Source: Gemmataceae bacterium (lineage in GTDB: Bacteria; Planctomycetota; Planctomycetia; Gemmatales; Gemmataceae). From it: a DNA stretch of 64,000 nucleotides. Where the stretch lies: positions 1 through 64,000 of the forward strand of contig SHZZ01000004.1 of the NCBI GenBank assembly GCA_009692005.1. The letters are read 5' to 3'. Positions 44,156 through 53,242 of the stretch are shown in pieces (within the stretch, counting starts at the first letter, position 1; the number at the start of each line of letters is the position of its first letter). The notes below the pieces were generated by a model that searched no databases, was not told the origin of the DNA, and saw only the letters and a program-made list of their open reading frames with translations. Position numbers and translations under genes: made by a program.

Positions 44156-44991
44156 TGAAATACGCCATCTGCAATGAAACTTTTGAGGGCTGGGAATTCG
44201 CCCGAATTTGCGCTTTTATCAAGGGCGCCGGATACCAAGGTGTGGAAATTGCCCCCTTCACTTTGGCCAAGCTCATTACGGATGTAACACCTGAACAGCG
44301 TAAAAAACTGCGCGCCGAGGCCCAAAAGGAGGGTATCGCCATTGTGGGTTTGCACTGGCTGCTGGCAAAAACCGAGGGTTTATCCCTGACCTCGCCCGAG
44401 TTGGAAGTGCGCAAGGCCACGGCTAATTACCTTGTAGAACTGGCCAAAGCCTGCGCCGACCTGGGTGGAGAATTAATGGTCTTGGGTTCCCCGGCGCAAA
44501 GGCGGATTCCTCAGGGGTATACTTCCGCACAAGCGCGGTCCTTTGCCATTGATACGCTCAAGCAGACCGTTCCCGGTTTCGAAAAGGCCAATGTTAAGCT
44601 GTGTTTGGAACCCTTGTCCCCGCCGGAGGCTGACTTCATCAACACGGCCGCGGAAGGCTGCTCGATTCTCGATGAGATAAACCATCCGTTGTATGTGTTG
44701 CATTTGGATGTGAAAGCCATGGCCACGGAAAGCAGCCCCGTGCCGGAGATCATCCGCCAGTACATCAAGCGGACGGGACATTTCCATGCTAACGACGCCA
44801 ATCGGCGGGGGCCCGGGTTCGGCGCGGTCGATTTCGTCCCGATTTTTCAGGCCCTGCTGAAATCGGCTTATAAACAGTGGGTTTCGGTGGAAGTGTTTGA
44901 CTATTCTCCCGATCCGGAAACCATCGCCACCCAAAGCATCCACCACATGAAAAGCTGCATGGAAAAAGCCCTGCAACTCACTTCTTCCTGA
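44155..44991 (+). CDS. Sugar phosphate isomerase/epimerase family protein
   Basis: 278 residues, TIM-barrel of the xylose isomerase-like/AP endonuclease 2 family. Motifs: GAGYQGVEIAPF, IVGLHWLLAKT, LMVLGSPAQRRIPQG, VKLCLEPLSPPEADFINT with a metal-binding Glu, HLDVKAM (Asp), and HFHANDANRRGPGFG (His-x-Asp). The metal-ligand set (Glu, Asp, His, Glu in WVSVEVFDYS) is complete. It probably interconverts keto-sugars; the substrate is unknown. It overlaps the protease stop by one base. Confidence 0.87.
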   Translation: MKYAICNETFEGWEFARICAFIKGAGYQGVEIAPFTLAKLITDVTPEQRKKLRAEAQKEGIAIVGLHWLLAKTEGLSLTSPELEVRKATANYLVELAKACADLGGELMVLGSPAQRRIPQGYTSAQARSFAIDTLKQTVPGFEKANVKLCLEPLSPPEADFINTAAEGCSILDEINHPLYVLHLDVKAMATESSPVPEIIRQYIKRTGHFHANDANRRGPGFGAVDFVPIFQALLKSAYKQWVSVEVFDYSPDPETIATQSIHHMKSCMEKALQLTSS

Positions 44992-45242
44992 AATATCCTC
45001 CTTTTGGCCCTTCCCTTTGAGGTAGGTTTTCCGTGGCGTTAAAACCAGAATGCGGGTTTTGGCCAAACAGCCCTACACTTTTCTTCCATCGGGTGGCTGA
45101 ACCTCTCGGCAATTAATCGTCAGGCGCCATGAACCGGCACTTCTTAATTGCCCCAGTTATTTTTCCTTGTCCGCAAGGCACCATGATTGGTAATCTTTCT
45201 TTAGGAATAAATGTTGCCACTCAAAACCGCACGGAGCGATTC

Positions 45243-45938
45243 ATGTTTAAGTCCGCCGCTTCTTTAGGATTCGCCTGCCTCTTAATTCAATTCGCTTGTG
45301 CCGTGGACTCTCCAGGTCAGGCCAACAAGGAAGCGTTGCAAAAATTGCAAGATTTCATTGGGGAGTGGAAAGGGAACGGCGGACCGGATGGAAAAACGGT
45401 CAGTAAGAATGTTTGGAGCGAGACGCTCAATTGGGGATGGCGTTTCAAGGGTGATGATGCCTGGCTGGTTTTGGAAATCAAGAACGGCAAACACATCAAG
45501 GCCGGGGAAATGCGCTGGGTTCCCGAAAAAAAACAATATAAGTTCACCGCCACCGACATCAAGGACAACAAGATGGTTTTTCAGGGGGCGTTGAAAAAGG
45601 ACATTTTGACCCTGGATCGTGTTGACCCCAAAACGGGGGAGACGCAGCAAATTCAGATGAACAACGCCGCCGAGGGTGTGCGTTTCATCTATCGCTACGC
45701 CCGTAAGGACGAGGGGAAAACCCTGTTCAAGAAGGAATATATGGTGGCGGCAACCAAGGAAGGCATGAGCCTGGGTGGCAAGGAAAAGAAGACGGAATGC
45801 GTGGTTAGCGGCGGACTTGGCACCACCCCGGTCAGTTTTAAAGGGGAAACATTCTATGTTTGCTGCTCGGGTTGCCGGGATGCCTTTGCTGAAAACCCGG
45901 AAAAATATGTGAAGGAATTTAAAGCCAAGAAACGGTAA
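45243..45938 (+). CDS. Secreted protein with C-terminal YHS-type domain
   Basis: 231 residues from the ATG at 45243 (GGAG site), with a signal peptide (MFKSAASLGFACLLIQFA). The middle (about 30-170) is a beta-rich lipocalin/DUF1579-like module: LQDFIGEWKGNGGPDG, WGWRFKGDDAWLVLEI, IKAGEMRWVPEKKQY. The last 45 residues resemble a YHS domain, a small metal-binding fold: ECVVSGGLGTTPVSFKG, then FYVCCSGCRDAFAENPEKY, with paired Cys for copper or other metals. This fusion recurs in Planctomycetes. Possibly a periplasmic metal sensor or carrier (inference). Confidence 0.8.
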   Translation: MFKSAASLGFACLLIQFACAVDSPGQANKEALQKLQDFIGEWKGNGGPDGKTVSKNVWSETLNWGWRFKGDDAWLVLEIKNGKHIKAGEMRWVPEKKQYKFTATDIKDNKMVFQGALKKDILTLDRVDPKTGETQQIQMNNAAEGVRFIYRYARKDEGKTLFKKEYMVAATKEGMSLGGKEKKTECVVSGGLGTTPVSFKGETFYVCCSGCRDAFAENPEKYVKEFKAKKR

Positions 45939-46159
45939 CCCTTTTTGGCTGGAAAAACCGAGGCACCGCTTCCGGTTATAAGGGAAACCCCTTGCTTTCC
46001 TGGGTGGATAATCTAGGATTGAATTTCCTGCCAAGAAGGGAAATGTCCTTATAATAACGCACATTCCCAACCGGGAAAACTTTCCTTCCCCGCAAACCGG
46101 GTTACCTGGTAGGTTTTGTTTTTGGAGTCGTTTCCCTAGGGTTCCAATTGGAGAAGCGC

Positions 46160-46744
46160 ATGAGCCGTTTGAGCAGAATGATGTTTTTCGGTTTCCTGTT
46201 TTCCTTTGGCGCAATGGCCTTGGTGGGTTCCTCAAGGACCACGATTGCGTTTTTTGAAGACAACAATGAAATTAAAGCTGCCGTGGTCAAACTTTCGAAA
46301 AAACTCGATTCCAAGGGAGTTGCCGAACTGACCAAAAAATACTCGCTCGATGAATTGATGCAAGTATTTAAGCTCCGCACCAAGGGTGGCCTTGGCGTGG
46401 GAGAAAAGGCTGGAGCTATTTCGCCCGACGGCATTGAGGCGAAACTTCAAGGCTTGCAAAAGAAGGCCCCGGACAAATCCGATCTGGCCAAAAATGGCAA
46501 AGCCTACGCGGCCATTGGCGAAATCAGCCTAGTTCTGGCAGAGATTGCCGACACTCACCCCGATTCCCCGAAAGAAAAGAAGGGCGAAAAGGATCCCAAG
46601 AAGTGGAAGGAATTTGTGGGGAAAATGAAGGAAGGGGCCAAGGACTTGGTCACTGCTTCGAATAAGGGCGATAGCCCCGGGGTGAAAACTGCCGCCAAGA
46701 TTCTCAACGATAGCTGCATCGAATGCCACGGTATCTTCCGTTAA
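46160..46744 (+). CDS. Cytochrome c'-like protein
   Basis: 194 residues from the ATG at 46160 (GGAGAAG). Signal peptide (MSRLSRMMFFGFLFSFGAMA), then a helical bundle rich in Lys/Ala (about 40-175). A single haem motif CIECH is located five residues from the end (DSCIECHGIFR). A C-terminal haem after a four-helix bundle is the hallmark of cytochrome c' and related c556-type proteins, which handle electrons or NO. A terminator follows. Confidence 0.83.
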   Translation: MSRLSRMMFFGFLFSFGAMALVGSSRTTIAFFEDNNEIKAAVVKLSKKLDSKGVAELTKKYSLDELMQVFKLRTKGGLGVGEKAGAISPDGIEAKLQGLQKKAPDKSDLAKNGKAYAAIGEISLVLAEIADTHPDSPKEKKGEKDPKKWKEFVGKMKEGAKDLVTASNKGDSPGVKTAAKILNDSCIECHGIFR

Positions 46745-46764
46745 GCGAACCAGCCGCGAGGCAG

Positions 46765-46796
46765 GGCCCGGAGGTTACCCCGGGCCTTTTTCTTTT
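46765..46796 (+). terminator. Terminator after cytochrome c' gene
   Basis: GGCCCGG pairs with CCGGGCC around AGGTTACC, followed by TTTTTCTTTT. The right arm and T-run lie inside the 3' end of the convergent ACS permease gene, so the two genes share the signal region. Confidence 0.82.
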
Positions 46797-48070
46797 CCTA
46801 CGGGAGTCAAGGACAGTGTCAGGGCCAGACCGGCGGCTATCGTCGACGACAGGCCAAACAAAAACAAACCAAATGACAAGCTTCCTGTCAGATCGCGCAA
46901 ATATCCCATGAGATAAGGCCCAACGAAGCCGCCCAGGTTTCCCAATGAGTTAATTAAAGCAATGCCCACGGCGGCCAGGGCCGGGCCAAGCAATGTCGTT
47001 TTCAAGGCCCAAAACGGGCCGAAACAGGCATGCACTCCCATGCTGGCAATTATCATTCCCGTTAGCGCCACCGCAAAATTCCCCGGTTGAAGGCAACAAA
47101 GGAAGAACCCGCAGGCGCCAAACAGGTTGCCCAATACCAGATGCCAACGCCTTTCGCCCAGGCGGTCGGAGTTCCAACCCCAGGCAGCCATGGCCACAGT
47201 TCCTAAAAGGAAAGGAATGGCGGCAAAAAGGCCGGTTTGGATATTGCTCAACATCGCCGCGCCATGCAGGATTTCTGCCAGCCACAAGCTGATGCCATAC
47301 ATCCCCATGATCTGGAAAAAATAAACCGCTCCCATTTGCCAAACCCTGGGAGAACGGAAGGCTTCAGACCAATGCGCCCCCTGGGTGGAGTGATTTTTTT
47401 CTTCTTCCATTTGAATCTGTTTGGCCAATTGTTCTTTTTCCTGTGGGGATAGCCAGGCCGCGTTGGCAGGCCCGTCCGGCAAAAAGTAAAAAATGTAAAT
47501 CCCCAGAATCAGGGAGGGCAGCGCCTCCAGCAAAAACATCCACTGCCAACCATGCAATCCCCCAAGGCCGTCCAGGTCTAATAAGATGCCGGACAGAGGC
47601 GCCCCGATTAATCCGGATAGGGGAATGGCAGTCATAAACCGCGAAATTGCCCGCCCACGGCCGCTGGGGGGAAACCAATAAGTCAGGTAAAGGATTATGC
47701 CAGGGAAGAAACCCGCCTCAGCCAAGCCGAGAAGGAAACGAAGGATGTAAAAGGATTTTTCCGAATTCACGAAAGCCATTGCGCTGGACAATACGGCCCA
47801 GGAAACCATAATGCGGGCAATCCACCGACGGGCTCCCACTTTTTCCAAAATCATGTTGCTGGGAATTTCAAAAAGGGCGTAGCCCAGAAAGAAAATCCCG
47901 GCGCCCAGGCCATACACGCTATCGCTGAATTGTAGGTCGGATTTTAAATGCTTCGAGGCGAATCCGACATTAATCCTGTCGAGGTAGGCTCCAATGTAGC
48001 TGAGGAACAAAAGCGGCAAAATCCGCCAGGAGATTTTGGTCCATAATTGCCCGGCTTTTTCTTCATTCAC
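46775..48070 (-). CDS. ACS-family MFS transporter
   Basis: 431 residues, twelve membrane segments. LSYIGAYLDRINVGFASKHL at the N-terminus and RFLLGLAEAGFFPGIILYL match the anion:cation symporter (ACS, phthalate/tartrate permease-like) branch. The loop between segments 6 and 7 is polar (EKEQLAKQIQMEEEKNHSTQ). It probably imports a small carboxylate, such as an aldarate or aldonate. It is the downstream partner of the RraA-family gene, 18 bases apart, in a set divergent from the MlrC gene. Confidence 0.87.
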   Translation of the reverse strand: MNEEKAGQLWTKISWRILPLLFLSYIGAYLDRINVGFASKHLKSDLQFSDSVYGLGAGIFFLGYALFEIPSNMILEKVGARRWIARIMVSWAVLSSAMAFVNSEKSFYILRFLLGLAEAGFFPGIILYLTYWFPPSGRGRAISRFMTAIPLSGLIGAPLSGILLDLDGLGGLHGWQWMFLLEALPSLILGIYIFYFLPDGPANAAWLSPQEKEQLAKQIQMEEEKNHSTQGAHWSEAFRSPRVWQMGAVYFFQIMGMYGISLWLAEILHGAAMLSNIQTGLFAAIPFLLGTVAMAAWGWNSDRLGERRWHLVLGNLFGACGFFLCCLQPGNFAVALTGMIIASMGVHACFGPFWALKTTLLGPALAAVGIALINSLGNLGGFVGPYLMGYLRDLTGSLSFGLFLFGLSSTIAAGLALTLSLTPVGKEKGPG

Positions 48071-48088
48071 GCAGCCAAATCCCCTTAC

Positions 48089-48757
48089 TTAAAGTACTCC
48101 ATACTTGGCAAAGGCATCGGTGGCGGACAAGCCGCCGCGAATGGCGTCACGGACCGTGTTTTCCGCAATCGCCTTCTCCAACGCCTTTTTCAACACTTCC
48201 CCTTCCACTTCCCTGGGAATAAAAACCAGGCCATCGGCATCAGCAATTACCAGATCCCCCGGGCAAACACGGGCCGAGCCAATTTCAACCGCCACATCCA
48301 AGTCTATAACTCGCTGGCGGTCCCGACTGTCGAGGGGAGAACTGCCCCGACAAAAAACCGTGAAACCGATCGCTTCCATTTTTTTCTGATCACGAACTAG
48401 GCCATCGACGATGGCGCCTTGGCAGCCGGTTCTCATTGAAGCCGTCGACAGCAATTCCCCCCACAGGGCGGAACGGGTGGAACCGCCGGCCGCTGCAATC
48501 AGAATTTCCCCCGGCCGGCAACTGTCCACCGCCCGCAATTCCAAGGCATAGGGCTTGGGGTCTTCATGCGCCATATCCGCCCAAAGCGTCGTTTTGCAAC
48601 GGCCAATCAGGGGATATTCCCGGGAACCGCTTACTTGCAGCAAGGGCGCGCTGGGCACCCGCCGAGTGACACCGAGCGAATCCAAGACATCGCTGACCAC
48701 GGCAGCATAAAGAGTTTTCTTCAGGAAATCCCAATCCAAGGAATCATTCTCGGCCAT
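48089..48757 (-). CDS. RraA-family / HMG-aldolase-like protein
   Basis: 222 residues. Family signatures: AAVVSDVLDSLGV, GELLSTASMRTGCQGAIVDGLVRD, and VIADADGLVFIPREV. Members include the RNase E regulator RraA and class II 4-hydroxy-4-methyl-2-oxoglutarate/oxaloacetate aldolases. The context with an ACS permease and no RNase E nearby favours a metabolic (aldolase/decarboxylase) role. AAGGGG precedes the ATG. It is divergent from the MlrC-family gene with 77 bases between starts. Confidence 0.87.
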   Translation of the reverse strand: MAENDSLDWDFLKKTLYAAVVSDVLDSLGVTRRVPSAPLLQVSGSREYPLIGRCKTTLWADMAHEDPKPYALELRAVDSCRPGEILIAAAGGSTRSALWGELLSTASMRTGCQGAIVDGLVRDQKKMEAIGFTVFCRGSSPLDSRDRQRVIDLDVAVEIGSARVCPGDLVIADADGLVFIPREVEGEVLKKALEKAIAENTVRDAIRGGLSATDAFAKYGVL

Positions 48758-48834
48758 GCAAATTCCCCTTGCCCGCCTTCTTGCCAGAGAGGAAACTCCA
48801 ACAAGTGTACAAGAACTTAGCAGGAAAGAAATCG

Positions 48835-50334
48835 ATGCGCGTGGGAATTATTGGCTTGCTCCAGGAATCAAACACCTTTTTGTCTGTGCCAACAGAGTGG
48901 GAACATTTTCAAGAAGACATCGTGGCCTGTGGGGAGGATGTCCGGCAGCGGTTTCAAGGTTCACCGCATGAAATCGGCGGGTTTTTTTCCGGTCTGGAAA
49001 AAGAGGGTATCGAGGCCATCCCGGTTTTCGTCGCCCGCGCTCTACCACGGGGAACGGTTTCCAAGAATTGCTGGGACAGGCTTTTGCATGAAATGAAAAA
49101 GGCCTGTTCCCAGGCAGGGAAACTGCATGGCCTCCTGGTTGCTCCCCACGGCGCCACCGTGGCTGAGAATGCACCCGACGCTGATGGTCATTGGCTCAAT
49201 TTGATCAGAAACCATTTTGGAAAAATCCCAATCGTCGCAACCGGCGACCCCCACGGGAACTTTTCTCCTGCCCAAGCGCAAGCGGTTGACGCTATTTTCA
49301 GCTACCAGACTAATCCGCACCTGGATCAATTGGCCCGAGGATTAGATGCCACCCGGACCATGGTGCAAACCTTGGCCGGAAAAATCCAGCCCAGGCAGGC
49401 AGCCTGTTTCCTTCCCCTGGCCATCAATATCGCCTCGCAAAACACCGGCGAGGAGCCCTTGAAATCCCTGATGGATAAAGCGGCAGCCATGCGCCAGCAA
49501 AAAGGAATCCTCGCGGTTTCCGTTTTCCTGGGGTTCCCCTATGCCGATGTAAACAACATGGGCGCCGCAGTGAGCGTCACGGCGAATGGCTCCTTGGAAT
49601 TGGCGGAAACGCTTGCGAACGAGTTGGCTGCCTTTTGGTGGGATCGGCGGGCGGCCTTCTCCCCTGACCTACTTCCCATTCCCGAAGCAGTAAACAAAAT
49701 CAATGGTCAGGCGGCCCCGGTTTGCGTGTGCGATATGGGGGACAATGTCGGAGGGGGTTCACCCGGCGATGGCACGCTAATTGTCCGAGAAATTCTTCAG
49801 CAAAAAGTTTCTCCAGCATTCGTTTGCCTTTTCGATCCACACACAGTTCAGTTAGCCCAAAAGACAGGGATAGGCCAGTCGGCTGAATTCTCCCTTGGAG
49901 GAAAAACCGGCGGTCTTCACTGCCCGGCGATCAAACATTTCTTCCAGGTCACGCATTTATCCGAAGGGAAGTTTCAGGAATCGAGTCCCACCCATGGGGG
50001 ATTTACTTCTTTTGATCAGGGGCCGACGGCAGTCCTTCGCTCCCGCGAGGGGCTAACCGTCATGGCCACCAGCAAGCGCATGGTGCCTTTCAGCCTCAAT
50101 CAGCTTTATTCACAAGGATTGGATCCAGTTGATTTCAAGGCCATCGTGGTCAAAGGGGTCCACGCCCCGTTGGCCGCTTATATGAAGGTGTGCAAAAGTT
50201 TCGTCAGGGTGAATACTCCCGGCGTAACCACCGCGGACCTCAACCAGTTGACCTACCTGCGCCGGAGAAGGCCCATGTATCCCTTTGAACCCGAAACGAA
50301 ATGGCATCCGGGCATTGCAACCATGCCAGGGTGA
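48835..50334 (+). CDS. M81-family metallopeptidase (MlrC-like)
   Basis: 499 residues from the ATG at 48835 (GGAAAG site). The MlrC fold is marked by RVGIIGLLQESNTF, HGLLVAPHGATVAEN, VATGDPHGNFSP, LGFPYADVNNMGAAV, and VCVCDMGDNVGGGSPGDGT. His and Asp residues in the DPHGN and PHGA segments are the expected zinc ligands. Named from microcystin degradation, the family is wide, and most members act on unknown amides. It is divergent from the RraA/ACS genes and may act on the same substrate. Confidence 0.87.
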   Translation: MRVGIIGLLQESNTFLSVPTEWEHFQEDIVACGEDVRQRFQGSPHEIGGFFSGLEKEGIEAIPVFVARALPRGTVSKNCWDRLLHEMKKACSQAGKLHGLLVAPHGATVAENAPDADGHWLNLIRNHFGKIPIVATGDPHGNFSPAQAQAVDAIFSYQTNPHLDQLARGLDATRTMVQTLAGKIQPRQAACFLPLAINIASQNTGEEPLKSLMDKAAAMRQQKGILAVSVFLGFPYADVNNMGAAVSVTANGSLELAETLANELAAFWWDRRAAFSPDLLPIPEAVNKINGQAAPVCVCDMGDNVGGGSPGDGTLIVREILQQKVSPAFVCLFDPHTVQLAQKTGIGQSAEFSLGGKTGGLHCPAIKHFFQVTHLSEGKFQESSPTHGGFTSFDQGPTAVLRSREGLTVMATSKRMVPFSLNQLYSQGLDPVDFKAIVVKGVHAPLAAYMKVCKSFVRVNTPGVTTADLNQLTYLRRRRPMYPFEPETKWHPGIATMPG

Positions 50335-50360
50335 ACTTGCGGGCGAAACAGGTGCAGAAA

Positions 50361-51284
50361 CTATTTGATGGCATAAACTTGAACTGCGGCGGCGAATTGA
50401 TTCAAATCGTACTTCCCAATGATTTCCGATAGTTTCGAGTAAAGGCCTTCCTCGGGAGGGCTGCAGCAACCACCCCCTGCTTCCTGGGGATCCCCACAAC
50501 TATCGCTGGCCACAGGCAACGAACCTAAACTGCCCGGCCTTTCCTCCATGCTGGGAGTACAGCAACCGGTTTGGCCTTCCGCCTGAGCGTAGGCGTTCAG
50601 ATCCTTGCGCGTGTCGATTACGCGGATCGAGGAAAACCCGGCTTCCTGCAACCCCGTTTCATATTCCTGAAGCGAAATCGCCCCGGATATGCATCCCACA
50701 TAAGCGTGGAGATTGCGCTCCAATTCCCTTGGCAAGGAGCCTTTCAAGGCAATGTCGCTGATTGACAGGCGGCCTCCAGGTTTCAACACCCGGTGCATTT
50801 CTTTAAAAACCGCGCGTTTATCCGGCGCCAAATTGATCACGCAATTGCTGACCATGCAATCGGCAATTTCATCCTTCAAAGGAAGTTCATCAATCGGGGC
50901 CAGGTGAAATTCCACCTGGGTGTAGACCACGCCTTGAATGGGAGCGCGGCTGTTTTTCTTGGCCCGGTCAATCATCTCAGGGGTCATGTCGATGCCAATG
51001 GACCTTCCAGTTGGTCCCACTTTTCTTGCCGCCAGCATCACATCAATCCCCGCGCCGCAGCCCAGGTCCACCACCACTTCCCCGGGTTTCAGATTGGCCA
51101 GGGCCACCGGGTTTCCACAAGACAAACCCAAATTGGCATCGGAAGGAATAGCGGCCAAGTCCTCTTCGGAATAACCGAAAGCCCGGGCGATTTTCGACAG
51201 GGCTTCCTCTTTTTGACCCTGGCTTTCCCTGGCCACCGCGGCGTACCCCGCCTGAACTTCTTTTAAAACCTGTTCCTTATTCAT
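50361..51284 (-). CDS. arsM: Arsenite methyltransferase
   Basis: 307 residues from the ATG at 51284 (AGGAAGGA upstream). SAM-binding core [17 protein letters not shown]. The cysteines that bind As(III) are present: [16 protein letters not shown] and YVGCISGAI. The C-terminus adds more cysteines in pairs (TGCCTP, DSCGD, GGGCC), as in many ArsM proteins with a metal-binding tail. It methylates arsenite to mono-, di- and trimethyl forms. No arsR or ars pump is adjacent, so it may be regulated elsewhere. Confidence 0.92.
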   Translation of the reverse strand: MNKEQVLKEVQAGYAAVARESQGQKEEALSKIARAFGYSEEDLAAIPSDANLGLSCGNPVALANLKPGEVVVDLGCGAGIDVMLAARKVGPTGRSIGIDMTPEMIDRAKKNSRAPIQGVVYTQVEFHLAPIDELPLKDEIADCMVSNCVINLAPDKRAVFKEMHRVLKPGGRLSISDIALKGSLPRELERNLHAYVGCISGAISLQEYETGLQEAGFSSIRVIDTRKDLNAYAQAEGQTGCCTPSMEERPGSLGSLPVASDSCGDPQEAGGGCCSPPEEGLYSKLSEIIGKYDLNQFAAAVQVYAIK

Positions 51285-51494
51285 GAAATCCTTCCTGCGC
51301 TTGATAACCACCTTTAGGGGAGATTTTAGCGGATCAATGGCAAGGGAGGAGGAAAAAGAAAAAAATCCTTAACGCTGGAGAATAAGGTTGTCGAATTACG
51401 ATTTACAGGTTATTTTCATGAAGTAATTATGAGTTGGCCCGCCCCCTGCCGGTTTTCACTCCTGCCTGGTTTTCGCCCTCCCGAGGATTCTGCC
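51285..51494. promoter_or_regulatory. Divergent spacer, arsM and DUF1501 operon
   Basis: Some 210 bases between the starts of arsM and the small hypothetical gene at 51495. It must hold promoters for both directions, but I cannot single them out reliably. No ArsR-type inverted repeat of good quality was found. Confidence 0.35.
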
Positions 51495-51800
51495 ATGGAA
51501 CAGAAATTCGACACCACCCCCAAGGCCGAAATTCGGGTCGAAAAGGCCAAGTTGATCCGGTCTGAAGTCACACACGATTGGGGTCTGTTGCTGCGCTGGG
51601 AAATCCGCCGCGACGGCCAAGTCGTGGCCACCCCCAACGCCCGCCTGTCCACCACTTTTGAACAGCCCGGCGCACCCAAGGGAAAATACGAGGCCGTCCT
51701 TCAAATGTGGAAATATGTCGATTACCGCAAGGATGCCAAGGGCGAGTTTACCAACAGCAAGTTCATTGATATTTCCAACAAGGTTCAGTTCACCCTGTAA
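51495..51800 (+). CDS. Small beta-rich hypothetical protein
   Basis: 101 residues from the ATG at 51495, chosen because the upstream extension is Pro-rich and lacks homology signs. No signal peptide. Alternating hydrophobics (AEIRVEKAKLI, HDWGLLLRWEIRRDG, KYEAVLQMWKYVDY) suggest an Ig-like beta sandwich. Unrecognised family. It lies 39 bases before the DUF1501 gene and probably heads its operon. Confidence 0.65.
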   Translation: MEQKFDTTPKAEIRVEKAKLIRSEVTHDWGLLLRWEIRRDGQVVATPNARLSTTFEQPGAPKGKYEAVLQMWKYVDYRKDAKGEFTNSKFIDISNKVQFTL

Positions 51801-51839
51801 GCAGGTAAACAGCGTCCTTCTCAACTAAGGAACCAGGCC

Positions 51840-53219
51840 ATGCTTGATATTGGAAGCGAAAAAATTCCTCTGTGCAGCGGAGTGTCCCGCCGAAGTTTTC
51901 TCACGCTTGGCTCCGCCGGCATGGCCGCGCTGTCCCTGCCCGGGATTTTCCGCCTGGAAGCGTCTGGCGCGGTGAACCCCTCGGCGCAAAAGATCCGCAA
52001 TTGCATCACCATCTTCCTGGTTGGTTCCCCTGGCCACATCGACACCTGGGACATGAAGCCCGATGCGCCGGAGGAAATCCGCGGGAAGTTCAAACCCATT
52101 GCCACCGCGGCCACTGGCATCCGTATTTGCGAGCATTTTCCTCTGATGGCGCGCATGATGAACAAGGTGGCGCTGATTCGCAGCTTGCATCACCGCACTG
52201 GCGCCACGCATGAAAACGGCCAGCGTTGGATGATGACAGGCCACGACTTCAACGCCGACAGCATCAAGCCGCACATCGGCAGCGTAGTCTCACGCGCCTT
52301 TGGACAAAAAGGGGAACTGCCAGCCAACATTATTCTTCCCGGCCCGATCGGCAACACCGGTTCCGGGTCGTTGCATGGCCAGACCGCCGGTCCCCTCGGC
52401 AGTGGGCATGAACCCTTTTTCCTGAACTCCGACCCGGCTGATAAAGCCTTCAAGATTCTCGATCTGGAAGCGCCACAGGGATATAACGCCAGCCGCCTCG
52501 ATTCAAGAAAGCAATTGCTGGGAAAACTGGATGCATTGCAACGGGGGCAGGAATCCGCCTCAACCAAAATGCACGATAGCGCCTACGAAAGAGCTTTCCG
52601 CCTGCTGACCTCTCCCACCGCCAAAGCAGCTTTTGATCTTTCTAAAGAGAACGACAAACTGCGCGACCGCTACGGGCGCAATACTTTCGGCCAAAGCTGC
52701 CTGATGGGCAGAAGGATGATCGAAAACGGCGTGCGCTTTGTCACGATCAATCATTTCGACACGGTTTTCAACCTGTCCTGCTGGGATATGCACGCGGATG
52801 GCGGCGGGTTGAACAACACCTACCTCGATTACGAGCGCCACCTGTGCCCGCAATTTGATATCGGTTTCACCGCCCTGATTGAAGACCTGGAACAACGGGG
52901 AATGCTGCAAGACACCGTGGTGGCGGTGCTGAGTGAATTCGGGCGCACCCCAAGGGTAAATGGCCGCGGCGGTCGCGATCATTACCCAAACGCCTGGACC
53001 AACTTCCTGGTGGGCGGAAACATCAAGGGCGGGCAGGTGATCGGTTCCACCGACAAGACTGGCAGCGCACCCAATGACAACCCCATTGAGCCACCGCAAA
53101 TCCTCGCTTCGATTTACCATGCCATGGGGGTCAACCTCGACACCACCATGATCCCTGGCCCTGGCGACAGGCCAGTCCGGCTGGTGGAAGCTGAACCCAT
53201 TCAGCAGTTGTTTTCCTGA
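51840..53219 (+). CDS. DUF1501 protein, Tat-exported
   Basis: 459 residues. The N-terminus carries a twin-arginine signal (SRRSFLTLGSAGMAALSLPG). The body shows the DUF1501 pattern, a sulfatase/alkaline-phosphatase-like fold: CITIFLVGSPGHIDTWDMKP, LIRSLHHRTGATHENGQRWM, RFVTINHFDTVFNLSCWDMH, and VVAVLSEFGRTPRVNGRGGR. In Planctomycetes such genes nearly always pair with DUF1549/1553 genes, as here. Their role is unproven; polymer sulphate handling is one idea. The tatA gene at 59263 may serve its export. Confidence 0.9.
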   Translation: MLDIGSEKIPLCSGVSRRSFLTLGSAGMAALSLPGIFRLEASGAVNPSAQKIRNCITIFLVGSPGHIDTWDMKPDAPEEIRGKFKPIATAATGIRICEHFPLMARMMNKVALIRSLHHRTGATHENGQRWMMTGHDFNADSIKPHIGSVVSRAFGQKGELPANIILPGPIGNTGSGSLHGQTAGPLGSGHEPFFLNSDPADKAFKILDLEAPQGYNASRLDSRKQLLGKLDALQRGQESASTKMHDSAYERAFRLLTSPTAKAAFDLSKENDKLRDRYGRNTFGQSCLMGRRMIENGVRFVTINHFDTVFNLSCWDMHADGGGLNNTYLDYERHLCPQFDIGFTALIEDLEQRGMLQDTVVAVLSEFGRTPRVNGRGGRDHYPNAWTNFLVGGNIKGGQVIGSTDKTGSAPNDNPIEPPQILASIYHAMGVNLDTTMIPGPGDRPVRLVEAEPIQQLFS

Positions 53220-53242
53220 ACTCCAGCGGGCAGGTCAAGCTA

